64,000 nt of DNA from the NCBI GenBank assembly GCA_937965695.1, contig CALCKW010000005.1, forward strand, positions 1 through 64,000, in the 5' to 3' direction. Source of the DNA: an uncultured Granulosicoccaceae bacterium. Lineage in GTDB: Bacteria; Pseudomonadota; Gammaproteobacteria; CALCKW01. The first letter of the stretch is position 1. Each line of letters starts with the position of its first letter. The notes beneath the pieces were generated by a model that did no database searches, was not told the origin of the DNA, and worked only from the letters and a program-made list of their open reading frames with translations. The translations under genes and the position numbers were made by a program. Shown piece by piece: positions 1 to 8,612 of the stretch.

Positions 1-986
1 GTGATTTCGCCTATGTCCCATTTTTTGCGGTTGACGTACATGCGCAGGGTCATTGAGGTGCAGGAGCCCAGCGCCATTAGCAGTAGGTCGTAGGGGGTTG
101 GTCCTTCGTCGCCACCGCCGTAGCTTTTTGGTTCGTCGGAGATGACGGTGTGTTTTGTGGTACTCATGGAGCGCAGGAATTTATTATCTAACTCTCCGAT
201 GCGCACGGTGCCTTCTTCCACAGTAGCTATGGCACTCTCGGGGAGGTATTGCTCTGCCCAAGCCGCGATCATTTGCCCCGCAAATTTGGCGTCGCTGGGT
301 TTGCTTAGCATGTGGTCTGCTTGATCTAGTGATACAAAGCTCTTAGGGTGCTTTGCCGCAGAGAATATGGCCGTCGCTTCCGCGACGTTAACCACCCTGT
401 CCAATGGTCCGTGCATCACCATGAGCGCGCGGCGCAAATTACCGATCTGTTCGGTGCTGGTGTAGTTGTCTAGGTCGCTCAACAAACCACTGCCAATGTT
501 GACCTGACTCATCCCAATGGTGACGGCTGCACTGCCTTCACGTTTTATGGTGTCGGCGATGCCTGAGAACAAATGCTGCACGTGAGAGGCTACTGATGGT
601 GCTGCAACGGTAGCTATCGCTTTGACGTCGGGCAATTGATGGGCGGCTGCCAGTACAGCGGCCCCACCGAGGCTGTGCCCCACCAGTAAAAAAGGGTTGG
701 GGAAACCTGCGGGTAAATTGTTAGCCACGTCGACAAGGTCAGAAATGTTGCCGCTAAAATCTGTCTCTGAAAACTCGCCTTCGCTGCGGCCAATGCCCGT
801 GAAGTCAAATCGGATTACCGCTATGCCGACGCGAGTGAGCGCTTGCGCCATCAAACGAGAGGCACGCAAATCTTTGCCGCAAGTAAAACAATGCGCAAAC
901 ACGGCGCTGCCTAGCAGACCTTGAGAGGGCATGTCGATGGTGACAGCCAATGCCTGGTTGTGGCGGTTATTAATCTGCAGTTTCAT
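1..986 (-). CDS. Alpha/beta hydrolase fused to OsmC-like domain (C-terminus cut by window edge)
   Basis: The visible 328 residues read from an ATG at 986, preceded by GGAG seven bases upstream. Residues 1-250 form an alpha/beta hydrolase: the nucleophile elbow GHSLGG has Ser105, a candidate acid Asp196 lies in HGPLDRVV, and His225 lies in DQADHML. From about residue 255 the chain continues in frame into an OsmC/Ohr-type domain with the motif LGSCTSMTLRMYV, whose Cys309 corresponds to the peroxidatic cysteine. The second OsmC cysteine would lie past the window edge. Bifunctional hydrolase-OsmC proteins are a known family; the substrate is unknown, and a role in thiol-dependent peroxide or thioester metabolism is inference. 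It is transcribed in the same direction as the antiporter upstream, about 100 bases away. Confidence 0.85.
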   Translation of the reverse strand, partial: MKLQINNRHNQALAVTIDMPSQGLLGSAVFAHCFTCGKDLRASRLMAQALTRVGIAVIRFDFTGIGRSEGEFSETDFSGNISDLVDVANNLPAGFPNPFLLVGHSLGGAAVLAAAHQLPDVKAIATVAAPSVASHVQHLFSGIADTIKREGSAAVTIGMSQVNIGSGLLSDLDNYTSTEQIGNLRRALMVMHGPLDRVVNVAEATAIFSAAKHPKSFVSLDQADHMLSKPSDAKFAGQMIAAWAEQYLPESAIATVEEGTVRIGELDNKFLRSMSTTKHTVISDEPKSYGGGDEGPTPYDLLLMALGSCTSMTLRMYVNRKKWDIGEI

Positions 987-1085
987 TTATATCTCCGAGG
1001 CAAAGGCATCGCCCTTGTAATTACTGGCTCTGTTAGATGCAGCCATAAATATTTCAATTAGTTTTCGTGGCTACTCGCTGGTGGC

Positions 1086-2318
1086 CTATTGAGTTGTGTC
1101 GCCCTGCTCTTTAGATGCTTTGCTTTTGCTACCCATCAGTCGCACCAACGGCATGGCGCTTAGACCGTGCAACACAATAGAAAACATCACCGTCATTGAG
1201 ACACAAGCCAAGAGTTCTTCCTCGTGAGGGATATCAAATTCGTCCATCATGATTAGGGTAAACAATATTGAAGCGAGCCCACGCGGACCAAACCACCCCA
1301 AAAAGATTTTTTCGCGAGGCGCTAAGCCCGTCCCCCTGAGCGATAGGTAGATGGGTAGCATGCGCACCACTGTGAGAAAGGCGAGCCCCAGTACCACTGG
1401 GCGCCAAGACAAGTGCAACAAACCTTCTGGCAATAAAAATGCGCCGAAGACAAAAAAGGAACTCATGGTAAAAAGCTGACCCGCACCTTCCATAAAGTCG
1501 CTGATGAAGTGAATATCATGGCGATAGCTATTGCCAAACACCATGCCCGCCACAAAGGCTGCTATAAAGCCGTTGCCACCAAAGTATTCAGCTAGAACAA
1601 ACGCTGCAAAAGCTGCAGAGATAAATACAACGCCGGCGGCAGGTTCTGCCATTGAGTTGTAGTCTTGCGCCAAGTCCATCGCCTTGGCTAAACACCACCC
1701 CACAACTATACCGGCCAGTGGCCCAAGCGTGAGCTGCAAAAACACGCTCATCCCCAAAGTGTCAGTCCCTTCGTGGCTGGTGCCCATCCCAGTTGAGGCA
1801 AGTATGGCCCCCAACAGTACAAACGGCAGAACCAACCCGTCGTTAAGACCGCTCTCCACGTTAACGGTTTGGCTCAGGTGTGGCGGCACGTCGGGACTGG
1901 AGCAAACTGTTTGCCCAAGTGCTGCGTCTGTGGGCGTCAACACAGCTGCTGTAAGCAGTGCCATCGCTAGACCTGATGCTGGGTTGATCAGATAAGCCAC
2001 CAGTGTGCCCAGCGCTATGCTTAATGGCATACCGATTAAAAGCATGCGGGCAGGGATTCGCCAGCTCTTGCGCAGCTGATGGAATCGCACGTGGCTAGCA
2101 TCGGTAAATAAGATCAATACCAGGGTAATCTCAGCGAGTAGCCGTTTGCCTTCGTGGATAAGCTCGGGATCTGAATTGGCGTGCAGTGGGCCTGTCAGCA
2201 AATAGCCAATCACCATGAATATCATGGGCAAGGTGAGGACTGTTCGGTCTACCCACTTGCTGAGGAGCGAATAAACGACAAAGGCTGAAAGTACGATCAA
2301 TAATATTTCGGCGTTCAT
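1086..2318 (-). CDS. Cation:proton antiporter, CPA1/NhaP-like
   Basis: A 410-residue hydrophobic protein with about twelve membrane-spanning stretches. Two CPA-family signatures are visible: TPTDAALG at residues 128-135 and ESGLNDG at 155-161, whose acidic residues form the ion-binding site in NhaP-type exchangers. The C-terminal cytoplasmic tail is short and charged (SKSKASKEQGD), so there is no large regulatory TrkA-type domain. Family knowledge says it exchanges Na+ or K+ for H+ across the inner membrane; which ion is not evident. The ATG at 2318 has AGGG six bases upstream. It probably stands alone or is read through into the hydrolase/OsmC gene. Confidence 0.85.
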   Translation of the reverse strand: MNAEILLIVLSAFVVYSLLSKWVDRTVLTLPMIFMVIGYLLTGPLHANSDPELIHEGKRLLAEITLVLILFTDASHVRFHQLRKSWRIPARMLLIGMPLSIALGTLVAYLINPASGLAMALLTAAVLTPTDAALGQTVCSSPDVPPHLSQTVNVESGLNDGLVLPFVLLGAILASTGMGTSHEGTDTLGMSVFLQLTLGPLAGIVVGWCLAKAMDLAQDYNSMAEPAAGVVFISAAFAAFVLAEYFGGNGFIAAFVAGMVFGNSYRHDIHFISDFMEGAGQLFTMSSFFVFGAFLLPEGLLHLSWRPVVLGLAFLTVVRMLPIYLSLRGTGLAPREKIFLGWFGPRGLASILFTLIMMDEFDIPHEEELLACVSMTVMFSIVLHGLSAMPLVRLMGSKSKASKEQGDTTQ

Positions 2319-2407
2319 TTGAAGCCCTTGTTAGTTTAATTTTGGGTTACCGCGTAGCTGCCTGCTTTAATAGTTTCGCCTTAGCGGGTACCGCTCAACA
2401 GCAACAC

Positions 2408-3883
2408 CTAGGTCCCACAAAAAGTCGTGTAAGGTCCAAAGTCATCAGGTGCAGCAAGTTTGTATCGTTCCAAGCCTGTTCTTTCTTCAAACGGGTGAAG
2501 TAATACATCAAGGAGCGTGTCAAAAGCCAGCAAATTATCCGACAACGCGGCGTTTAGCGCTTCTTCGACGAGGTGGTTACGCGGAATATAAACAGGGTTA
2601 ACATTATTCATAGCTGCTGCTATTTGATCGGGTGTATCCGCTTCTTGCTGTATACGTTGCTGGTAACTCTGTAGCCAATTTTTAAAGTCTGTTGCATCGG
2701 AAAAAAGTGCCACAGCTGCTTTATCATCTGCACGCACGACATCCGATAATGATCGGAATAAACGCGTGTAATCCACCTCTTGACCAACCATCGAAGCCAA
2801 CAGGTCGTTGCATAAATCAAGGTCCGTATCGAGTTCTTGCGACAGGCCCAGTTTTTTTCGCATGTGTTTTAACCAAGCGCGCTGATAAATCTCTGGGTAG
2901 ACAGTGAGCTCGTCAGTGGCCAATTGAACGGCGTGTTCAGGGTTGTCCGCATCAATCAATGGCAACAAGGTTTCGGCAAAACGCGCCAAGTTCCACTGGG
3001 TAATGTTGGGCTGATTGCCGTAGGCGTAGCGCCCGTCCCTGTCGATAGAACTAAACACGGTCGCGGGGTCGTAGGTATCTATAAATGCACAAGGCCCGTA
3101 ATCGATGGTTTCACCGGAGATTGTCACGTTGTCCGTGTTCATCACGCCGTGTACAAAACCTAAGCACACCCAGTGGGCGACCAGTTCGGCCTGCGCATCC
3201 CGCACGCTGCGCAACAAACCAAGGTAGCGATCTTCGCTGAGCAATAAATCGGGGTAGTGACGCGCAATGGCGTAGTCTGCCAACTCGCGCAGCTTGTCGG
3301 TATCACCGCGGGCGGCGGCGTATTGAAAAGTCCCCACCCTGAGGTGCGAGCTGGCTACCCGTGCCAACACGGCACCGGGCTTGTATCCTTCACGCAGGAT
3401 GTCTTCGCCAGTGCTCACCGCCGCCAGTGCTCGAGTGCTGGGTACGCCCAGCGCGTGCATGGCTTCGCCCAACAGGTATTCCCGCAAAACAGGTTGTACC
3501 GCTGCCTTGCCATCACCGTTTCTAGAGAAAGGTGTGCGGCCAGAGCCTTTGAGATGTAAGTCGTGTCGTTTGTTGTTCGGGTCAATCATTTCACCCACTA
3601 GAATCGCGCGCCCATCACCGAGCTGTGGCGAATACCCTCCAAATTGGTGACCCGCATATACCATTGCCAATGGCTGTGCGCCCGGTGGACTAACTGAACC
3701 CGACAGATAGTTAGCCCCCTGCTCGCTGTCGAGTTCTGCGGGGTCTAAGCCCAACTCTGCGGCCAATCGGTGATTCAGTCGCATGATTTTGGGCGCTGGC
3801 GCTTTGGCGCCGTCCATGGGTGCATACAACCCTTCCAGCTCGCGGAAGTACGAATTGTCAAAGTTAAATGACGTGTGTTGCAT
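2408..3883 (-). CDS. selO: Protein adenylyltransferase SelO (YdiU)
   Basis: A SelO pseudokinase-fold protein that transfers AMP from ATP to Ser, Thr or Tyr of target proteins. Visible family blocks are GHQFGGYSPQLGDGRA, LKGSGRTPFSRNGDG, REYLLGEAMHALGVPSTRAL and HGVMNTDNVTISGETIDYGP, which contains the metal-binding Asn/Asp residues. The protein ends in TFCGT, the conserved C-terminal cysteine that is selenocysteine in some eukaryotic homologues. The frame is open to a TTG at 3898, but the ATG at 3883 has GGTGA eight bases upstream and gives a normal N-terminus, so I chose it. It lies downstream of msrB-msrA, separated by a strong terminator. SelO and Msr are both linked to oxidative stress. 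Confidence 0.93.
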   Translation of the reverse strand: MQHTSFNFDNSYFRELEGLYAPMDGAKAPAPKIMRLNHRLAAELGLDPAELDSEQGANYLSGSVSPPGAQPLAMVYAGHQFGGYSPQLGDGRAILVGEMIDPNNKRHDLHLKGSGRTPFSRNGDGKAAVQPVLREYLLGEAMHALGVPSTRALAAVSTGEDILREGYKPGAVLARVASSHLRVGTFQYAAARGDTDKLRELADYAIARHYPDLLLSEDRYLGLLRSVRDAQAELVAHWVCLGFVHGVMNTDNVTISGETIDYGPCAFIDTYDPATVFSSIDRDGRYAYGNQPNITQWNLARFAETLLPLIDADNPEHAVQLATDELTVYPEIYQRAWLKHMRKKLGLSQELDTDLDLCNDLLASMVGQEVDYTRLFRSLSDVVRADDKAAVALFSDATDFKNWLQSYQQRIQQEADTPDQIAAAMNNVNPVYIPRNHLVEEALNAALSDNLLAFDTLLDVLLHPFEERTGLERYKLAAPDDFGPYTTFCGT

Positions 3884-3917
3884 GACTGAATTCACCAAAG
3901 CCGGTAGAAAAGGTTTT

Positions 3918-3948
3918 AAAAAAATTCGGCAGAACGTTTTCCGCCGAA
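3918..3948 (-). terminator. Rho-independent terminator after msrA
   Basis: On the minus strand the sequence TTCGGC - 12-base loop - GCCGAA is followed directly by seven T residues. It lies 60 bases past the msrA stop and just before the selO start, so it should separate the two transcripts. Confidence 0.75.
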
Positions 3949-4007
3949 CCTTTGCTTTAGAACGCTCTGCAACGTGAATCGCAGCGGTTCAGATTTGCTG
4001 GTATTTT

Positions 4008-4511
4008 TTAAGCAGTAGCTCGTTTAGGTAGAACCCAATCCCGACGAATAAAATGACAGGTGTAACCCTGCGGGAATTTTTCAAGGTAATCCTGATGTTC
4101 AGGCTCCGCCTCCCAAAAATCTCCCACAGCTTCTACCTCTGTCACCACTTTAGCCGGCCATAGGCCAGAGGCATCCACATCTGCAATGGTGTCTTCGGCG
4201 ATTTGTTTTTGTTCTTCGTCCACGTAATAAATGGCTGAGCGATAACTCATGCCCTTGTCATTACCTTGTTGATTGAGCGTTGACGGATCGTGAATCTGGA
4301 AAAAGAACTCCAACAACCGGCGGTAGCTGATCACTTCGGGGTCAAAGAATATCTCAACCCCTTCCGCGTGCGTGCCATGATTGCGATAAGTGGCGTTGGG
4401 CACATCGCCACCGGTATAGCCAACGCTCATGGACTGCACACCCGGCAACTTGCGAATTAAATCCTGCATACCCCAAAAGCACCCACCTGCCAATACTGCT
4501 CGACTAGTCAT
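4008..4511 (-). CDS. msrA: Peptide methionine-S-sulfoxide reductase MsrA
   Basis: A 167-residue MsrA. The catalytic motif GGCFWG is at residues 9-14 with nucleophile Cys11, followed by the family segments GYTGG and [11 protein letters not shown]. The enzyme reduces the S-epimer of methionine sulfoxide using thioredoxin. One further cysteine, in GYTCHF near the C-terminus, is a plausible resolving residue. The start follows the msrB stop by two bases, so msrB and msrA are translationally coupled in one transcript that ends at the hairpin near 3920. Confidence 0.96.
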   Translation of the reverse strand: MTSRAVLAGGCFWGMQDLIRKLPGVQSMSVGYTGGDVPNATYRNHGTHAEGVEIFFDPEVISYRRLLEFFFQIHDPSTLNQQGNDKGMSYRSAIYYVDEEQKQIAEDTIADVDASGLWPAKVVTEVEAVGDFWEAEPEHQDYLEKFPQGYTCHFIRRDWVLPKRATA

Positions 4512-4513
4512 AT

Positions 4514-4969
4514 TCAGTTGCTCTCTACTTGGTTTTTAAATTCGCCGTACCCGGCTGCGTCCATATCCGCTAGAGCGACAAAACGCAGTGATGCCGAGTT
4601 GATGCAGTAACGCAATCCGCCTTGGTCAGCGGGCCCATCTGGGAAGACATGGCCCAGATGACTGTCGGCGTGTTTTGAGCGCACTTCGGTACGGACCATT
4701 CCCAAGGTTGTGTCACTTAGCTCTTCGACATGTGCCGCCACGATAGGTTTAGAGAACGCGGGCCATCCACAGCCAGCATCAAACTTGGTCGAGGAAGAAA
4801 ACAGCGGTTCGCCCGAAACAATATCGACATAGATACCCGCTTCATAGTGCTTGTCGTATTCTCCCGTGAACGGGCGTTCGGTGCCGCTGTTTTGCGTCAC
4901 CTGAAACTGTTCCGCCGTGAGTTCGGCAATGGCTTTTTCGTCTTTGCTGTATTGCATTTCAACACCCAT
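4514..4969 (-). CDS. msrB: Peptide methionine-R-sulfoxide reductase MsrB, zinc-less type
   Basis: A 151-residue MsrB with [10 protein letters not shown] (Cys67), [10 protein letters not shown] and the catalytic RYCINSAS (Cys122). It reduces the R-epimer of methionine sulfoxide. The two CxxC zinc pairs of E. coli-type MsrB are absent: the matching positions read [10 protein letters not shown] and [10 protein letters not shown]. It therefore belongs to the zinc-free class, which uses Cys67 as the resolving partner. The ATG at 4969 has no clear ribosome site. An in-frame ATG four codons later (4957) has a weak GGGTG upstream and may be the true start. First gene of the msrBA pair. Confidence 0.95.
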   Translation of the reverse strand: MGVEMQYSKDEKAIAELTAEQFQVTQNSGTERPFTGEYDKHYEAGIYVDIVSGEPLFSSSTKFDAGCGWPAFSKPIVAAHVEELSDTTLGMVRTEVRSKHADSHLGHVFPDGPADQGGLRYCINSASLRFVALADMDAAGYGEFKNQVESN

Positions 4970-5195
4970 AAGGTTGTTATAAATGGATTCACTAAACAGG
5001 AGTGTGGTGATGATTTAGGGATTCCCAAGTAAGTGAGAATACCCATACGCGCAGCATCGTCGATAACGCGCCATCGCACACAGGCTGCCAAGATGTAGGG
5101 TCAATATATCAGATCTATGCGGCGGCAAAATACGCACACGCACACGTTGATTTAATGCATTACAGAGGAGTTGTTAAGGCGATGCAAAACAGTCT

Positions 5196-5234
5196 TTGCG
5201 CTTTGAATGCCCGGAGCGGCGGTTCAAAGCGCAA
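5196..5234 (-). terminator. Perfect 12-bp inverted repeat downstream of the TPR lipoprotein gene
   Basis: TTGCGCTTTGAA (5196-5207) and TTCAAAGCGCAA (5223-5234) are exact inverted copies around a 15-base loop. The structure lies 10 bases past the stop of the minus-strand lipoprotein gene. The run of T on the minus side is poor (a TTTT four bases after the stem), so it is a stabilising or weak terminating hairpin rather than a textbook terminator. The rest of 4970-5243 shows nothing recognisable. Confidence 0.5.
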
Positions 5235-5243
5235 TAACTGCAC

Positions 5244-5732
5244 TTAAGCTGTCAGTTGCTGCCGGCACTGCTCGACCAAGTCTTCTAGGCGCGTGCGCTG
5301 ATCGGGACTGGGGTTGAGCGATAACCCGCGTTGCGCCAGTTGCAACGCCTGGGATGGGTTTTCGAGTAGCAGGTGATTGCGCGCCAACTCGTAGTAGGTC
5401 TCAGGGTCACGCGGAGAGATGCGCAATGCCCGCTCGAGCAGCGCTACAGCTGCCCGATATTCACCCTTTTCACCCTGAGCAGTGGCGAGTTGTCGCATGC
5501 GCTGCGCGGCGGGCAAGCTCGCCGGTGTTGGCTCCAGTTTGCTCGACTGAATTTGCCCTTCGGGCCGCTGCGGCACCACCAAGGCTTCTTGGGGTTCACT
5601 GTCGGGTTTTACTTGCTCGGAGGCTGGCGAGGTGGTTTGTACCTGATCGTAAGGAACGATGGTACAGGCGCTCAAGGCCAAAGCGGCGACTAGCGGCAGG
5701 CCGCGCGTTGCCAGTTGTTTCATCGACACCAT
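5244..5732 (-). CDS. Small TPR lipoprotein
   Basis: About 160 residues. The N-terminus has a lipoprotein signal peptide ending in the lipobox LSAC, so the mature protein should be a lipidated periplasmic or outer-membrane protein. After a Pro/Ser/Gln-rich linker, the segment around residues 80-145 (EYRAAVALLERALRISP, then NPSQALQLAQRGLSLNP) has the helix pattern of two tetratricopeptide repeats. The gene overlaps the end of mrcB: an ATG at 5723 shares an ATGA with the mrcB stop, and the ATG at 5732 lies nine bases earlier with AAGAG upstream. Either start keeps the signal peptide. Coupling to PBP1B suggests a role as a regulator or partner of the synthase, analogous to LpoB; that is inference. 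Confidence 0.75.
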   Translation of the reverse strand: MVSMKQLATRGLPLVAALALSACTIVPYDQVQTTSPASEQVKPDSEPQEALVVPQRPEGQIQSSKLEPTPASLPAAQRMRQLATAQGEKGEYRAAVALLERALRISPRDPETYYELARNHLLLENPSQALQLAQRGLSLNPSPDQRTRLEDLVEQCRQQLTA

Positions 5733-8044
5733 ACTTTTGACTCTTCAATGATTGCTAATGACGCTTGCTGATAAGGCAGTGCCACAACACTGCTGCATCG
5801 CTCTGGCAACAGTTTGCCGCGCTCCAAGTCCGTCCAATGGTAACTGATGCCTGCGGGCTCGCGCGACTGCAAACTCTGCTCGCCAACACCCGCCATGAAA
5901 GCCGACCAGATCTCCAGTGCGCCGCTACTGCCTGTGACGGGGGTTGCACCGTTGTCGTCTCGACCCATCCAAACCACGGCTAAGTGCTCCCCACCAAAGC
6001 CTGCAAACCAGCTGTCGCGCTGATCGTTGGTGGTGCCTGTTTTACCCGCAAGTGCTACTTCTGGTGGATTGTACCAGTAGGCACGCCGCCCTGTACCACT
6101 GCGCATTACCGTCTGCATAGCAAATTGCAGTTCAAAGATTGCGGCGGCGTCAAAGCGTTTTTCTAACTCCAGCGGGTAGCGCTTTAGCTGCTCACCGTTC
6201 AGTGCCTGTATGGAGCGGATAACTCGACGGGGCATTCTGTAGCCGTTGCCAGCAATGGTTTGGTACATGGCCAATACGTCGATGGGTGCCATCTCAATCG
6301 CTCCGAGCAATATCGAAGGCAACGGCGCAATCTCGCCTTCGTAGCCGAGTCGCTCAACCGTTTTGAGCACCTCTTCTACGCCTAATTCCATCCCTATATT
6401 GACGGTGGCCTGATTGAGCGATTTGCTCAGCGCGCGCAACAGACTCACTTCACCAAGGCTTTTTCCGGTGAAATTTTCAGGCTCCCAATACCCGCCGTCC
6501 GGTTGTTCGATAGAAACGGGTTCGTCCTTAACCCTTGAGGCCAAGTGATAACTCTCGGGTTGCTCCAAAGCGGTCAGAAAGACCGCTGGCTTAATCAACG
6601 AGCCGATAGCGCGCCGCGCGTCAAGCGCTCGGTTAAAACCGGCGTAGCGTGGCTCTCGAGCGCCAATCATGGCAACCACTTCACCGGTGTCTACCGAGGA
6701 TACAACTGCCGCAGTCTCAAGTTCTTGCAGGCGTTCGTCGTCAACGAGCTGTTGAGTTTGAATACGCGGATATGCCGTCGCGACGGCTTCTTCTAATCGG
6801 CGCTGAACCAGTGGATCAAAATTCGTGTGGATGGCCAGGCCATTGCGTTGCAGGTCGTTGATATCGTATTCGTCGACCAGCTGGCGCCGCACGAGATCCA
6901 GATAGGCAGGCTGCTGCCTAACCGCCCCACCTTGAGCCAAACCGAGTGGTTCTTTTTTAGAGGCAGCTAGCTGCGCGTCATCGAGCACGTTGTGTTTGTG
7001 CATCAAAGTCAGCACTAGGTCACGACGGCGTTGCGCACGCTCCGGATGACGCAGCGGGTTGTAATAGCTTGGGCCTTTGAGTATGCCAACAAGCAGCGCG
7101 TACTCGTGGGTGCGCAGCTCACGCAGCGGGCGCGAGAAAAAATACAAACTGGCGAGACCAAAGCCATGCACGGCTCGTTTGCTGTCCTGCGCGAAAAACA
7201 CTTCGTTGATATAGGCGAGCAGAATTTCATCTTTTTCGTAGCGATAGTCCAACAGCATCGCCATGGGCCATTCGGTCAATTTGCGCTTGAGGCTACGCTC
7301 CTCCGTGAGGAACAGGTTTTTTACCAACTGCTGCGTCAGCGTGCTGCCACCTTGCGCGTAGCGCCCCTCGCGGATATTGACCCAAACTGCTCGCAGAATG
7401 CCGCGAATCGAAATGCCGTAGTGGTCGTAAAAAGCGGGATCCTCCACCGACAACAAAGCCTGTTTCAGCCCTTCGGGCAGTTCATCGTCAGAGACCAGCA
7501 AACGGTCTTCACTTTGCGCCGGTGAGATACGGCCGATCAAAACGGGCTCGAGGCGTGCAATCGCCAACTCTTGGCCATCGGCGTCACGCATATCGCTGAT
7601 GGTTTCACCATTCCAGCTCAGGGTCAGCCGGGTCGTCGGCTCGTTGCCGTCAGGGAATTTAAAACCGCGGGTGTGCACCGTAAAGCGGTCACCAAGTTCA
7701 TCAAAGTGGCCCGGGCCAAACTGCTCGCTGCGGCGATAGCCCAACAAACCAAGCTCGTGCGCTAGGTCGTCACGGCTTAAGTTCTGACCCACATACAACT
7801 CGAGAGGACGTGCATAGACTCGCGCGGCGATGGACCACTTTTGGCCCTCAAACACTTCTTGAATGCGAGCGTCCATGCGCTGCAAGGTGCGCCAGGTAAA
7901 AAAGCCGATAACCAGTGCCACGACGATGAGAAGAATCAGCAGTGAACCAAGCCAATAACGCTTGCGAATACGCTTTCGCCAACCTTTTTTAGGTGATGGA
8001 TCCTTGTGCGGTGGACGTGAAACGGGTGTCGCTTGTCTACTCAT
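5720..8044 (-). CDS. mrcB: Penicillin-binding protein 1B (bifunctional transglycosylase/transpeptidase)
   Basis: A 774-residue class A PBP that polymerises and crosslinks peptidoglycan. It has a basic cytoplasmic tail, a membrane anchor at residues 31-50, and a UB2H-like region at about 70-160. The GT51 glycosyltransferase has the catalytic Glu201 in SVEDPAFYDHYG and the block GGSTLTQQLVKN. The transpeptidase has SLIK (nucleophile Ser482), SLN (542-544) and KTGT (668-671). Length and domain order match PBP1B rather than PBP1A. The downstream TPR lipoprotein overlaps its stop codon. Confidence 0.95.
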   Translation of the reverse strand: MSRQATPVSRPPHKDPSPKKGWRKRIRKRYWLGSLLILLIVVALVIGFFTWRTLQRMDARIQEVFEGQKWSIAARVYARPLELYVGQNLSRDDLAHELGLLGYRRSEQFGPGHFDELGDRFTVHTRGFKFPDGNEPTTRLTLSWNGETISDMRDADGQELAIARLEPVLIGRISPAQSEDRLLVSDDELPEGLKQALLSVEDPAFYDHYGISIRGILRAVWVNIREGRYAQGGSTLTQQLVKNLFLTEERSLKRKLTEWPMAMLLDYRYEKDEILLAYINEVFFAQDSKRAVHGFGLASLYFFSRPLRELRTHEYALLVGILKGPSYYNPLRHPERAQRRRDLVLTLMHKHNVLDDAQLAASKKEPLGLAQGGAVRQQPAYLDLVRRQLVDEYDINDLQRNGLAIHTNFDPLVQRRLEEAVATAYPRIQTQQLVDDERLQELETAAVVSSVDTGEVVAMIGAREPRYAGFNRALDARRAIGSLIKPAVFLTALEQPESYHLASRVKDEPVSIEQPDGGYWEPENFTGKSLGEVSLLRALSKSLNQATVNIGMELGVEEVLKTVERLGYEGEIAPLPSILLGAIEMAPIDVLAMYQTIAGNGYRMPRRVIRSIQALNGEQLKRYPLELEKRFDAAAIFELQFAMQTVMRSGTGRRAYWYNPPEVALAGKTGTTNDQRDSWFAGFGGEHLAVVWMGRDDNGATPVTGSSGALEIWSAFMAGVGEQSLQSREPAGISYHWTDLERGKLLPERCSSVVALPYQQASLAIIEESKVWCR

Positions 8045-8115
8045 AGAGCTTGAAGTGCCTTCACATAAATAGTGCTAAAGTGTGCATATCCTACCCCCCC
8101 GAAAAGGAGCTTGCT

Positions 8116-8544
8116 ATGAATACGTTAGAGCAATGGCTTTCCGCCTACGCGGAGTCTCATCAAGACCCCACTAACAAAAAGATACACAATATCTGCGTGC
8201 CCGTGATTTTCTTTGTACTGGTCGCCCTGTTATGGGAGATTTCATTCCTGCTGATGTTGTTGGTCGGTATCGGGGCCGCCTGGTTCTATTACAATCTTTC
8301 ACCACAGCTCGGGCTGGCAGGTGGCGCTGCCATTCTCATCTGCGCACTGATTCAAGCGGTGTTTGGTTTCAGCGTTTACTTTTTGATACTGCTGTTTGTA
8401 CTCGCTTGGGCCGGTCAGTTTTACGGCCATAAAATTGAAGGTAAACAACCCAGTTTTATGGAAGATCTGAAGTTTTTGCTGATTGGCCCCGTGTGGGTAG
8501 CAGAGCCTTTGCTGCGCAGTAAAGGCATAATTTCAGGCGACTAA
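8116..8544 (+). CDS. Mpo1-like (DUF962) membrane protein
   Basis: A 142-residue protein starting at the ATG at 8116 behind AAGGAG; the open frame extends further upstream but without such a site. It has about four membrane segments. Motifs of the DUF962/Mpo1 family are visible: HQDPTNKKIHNICVP near residue 15 and GHKIEGKQPSF near residue 100, whose histidines bind iron in yeast Mpo1, a dioxygenase acting on 2-hydroxy fatty acids. The bacterial role is not established. It is divergent from mrcB and convergent with lipA. Confidence 0.8.
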   Translation: MNTLEQWLSAYAESHQDPTNKKIHNICVPVIFFVLVALLWEISFLLMLLVGIGAAWFYYNLSPQLGLAGGAAILICALIQAVFGFSVYFLILLFVLAWAGQFYGHKIEGKQPSFMEDLKFLLIGPVWVAEPLLRSKGIISGD

Positions 8545-8572
8545 AACGCCAAACGACACTGCCAAATTCAAA

Positions 8573-8597
8573 AACAGCGAGCGCTCTGCTCGCTGTT
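8573..8597. terminator. Bidirectional terminator between the Mpo1-like gene and lipA
   Basis: AACAGCGAGC - GCTCT - GCTCGCTGTT is a perfect 10-bp stem with a five-base loop. On the minus strand it is followed by TTTTTG, which terminates lipA. On the plus strand it is followed by a looser T-rich stretch, after the Mpo1-like gene. Confidence 0.8.
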
Positions 8598-8612
8598 ATG
8601 TTTGCTGCTTTC

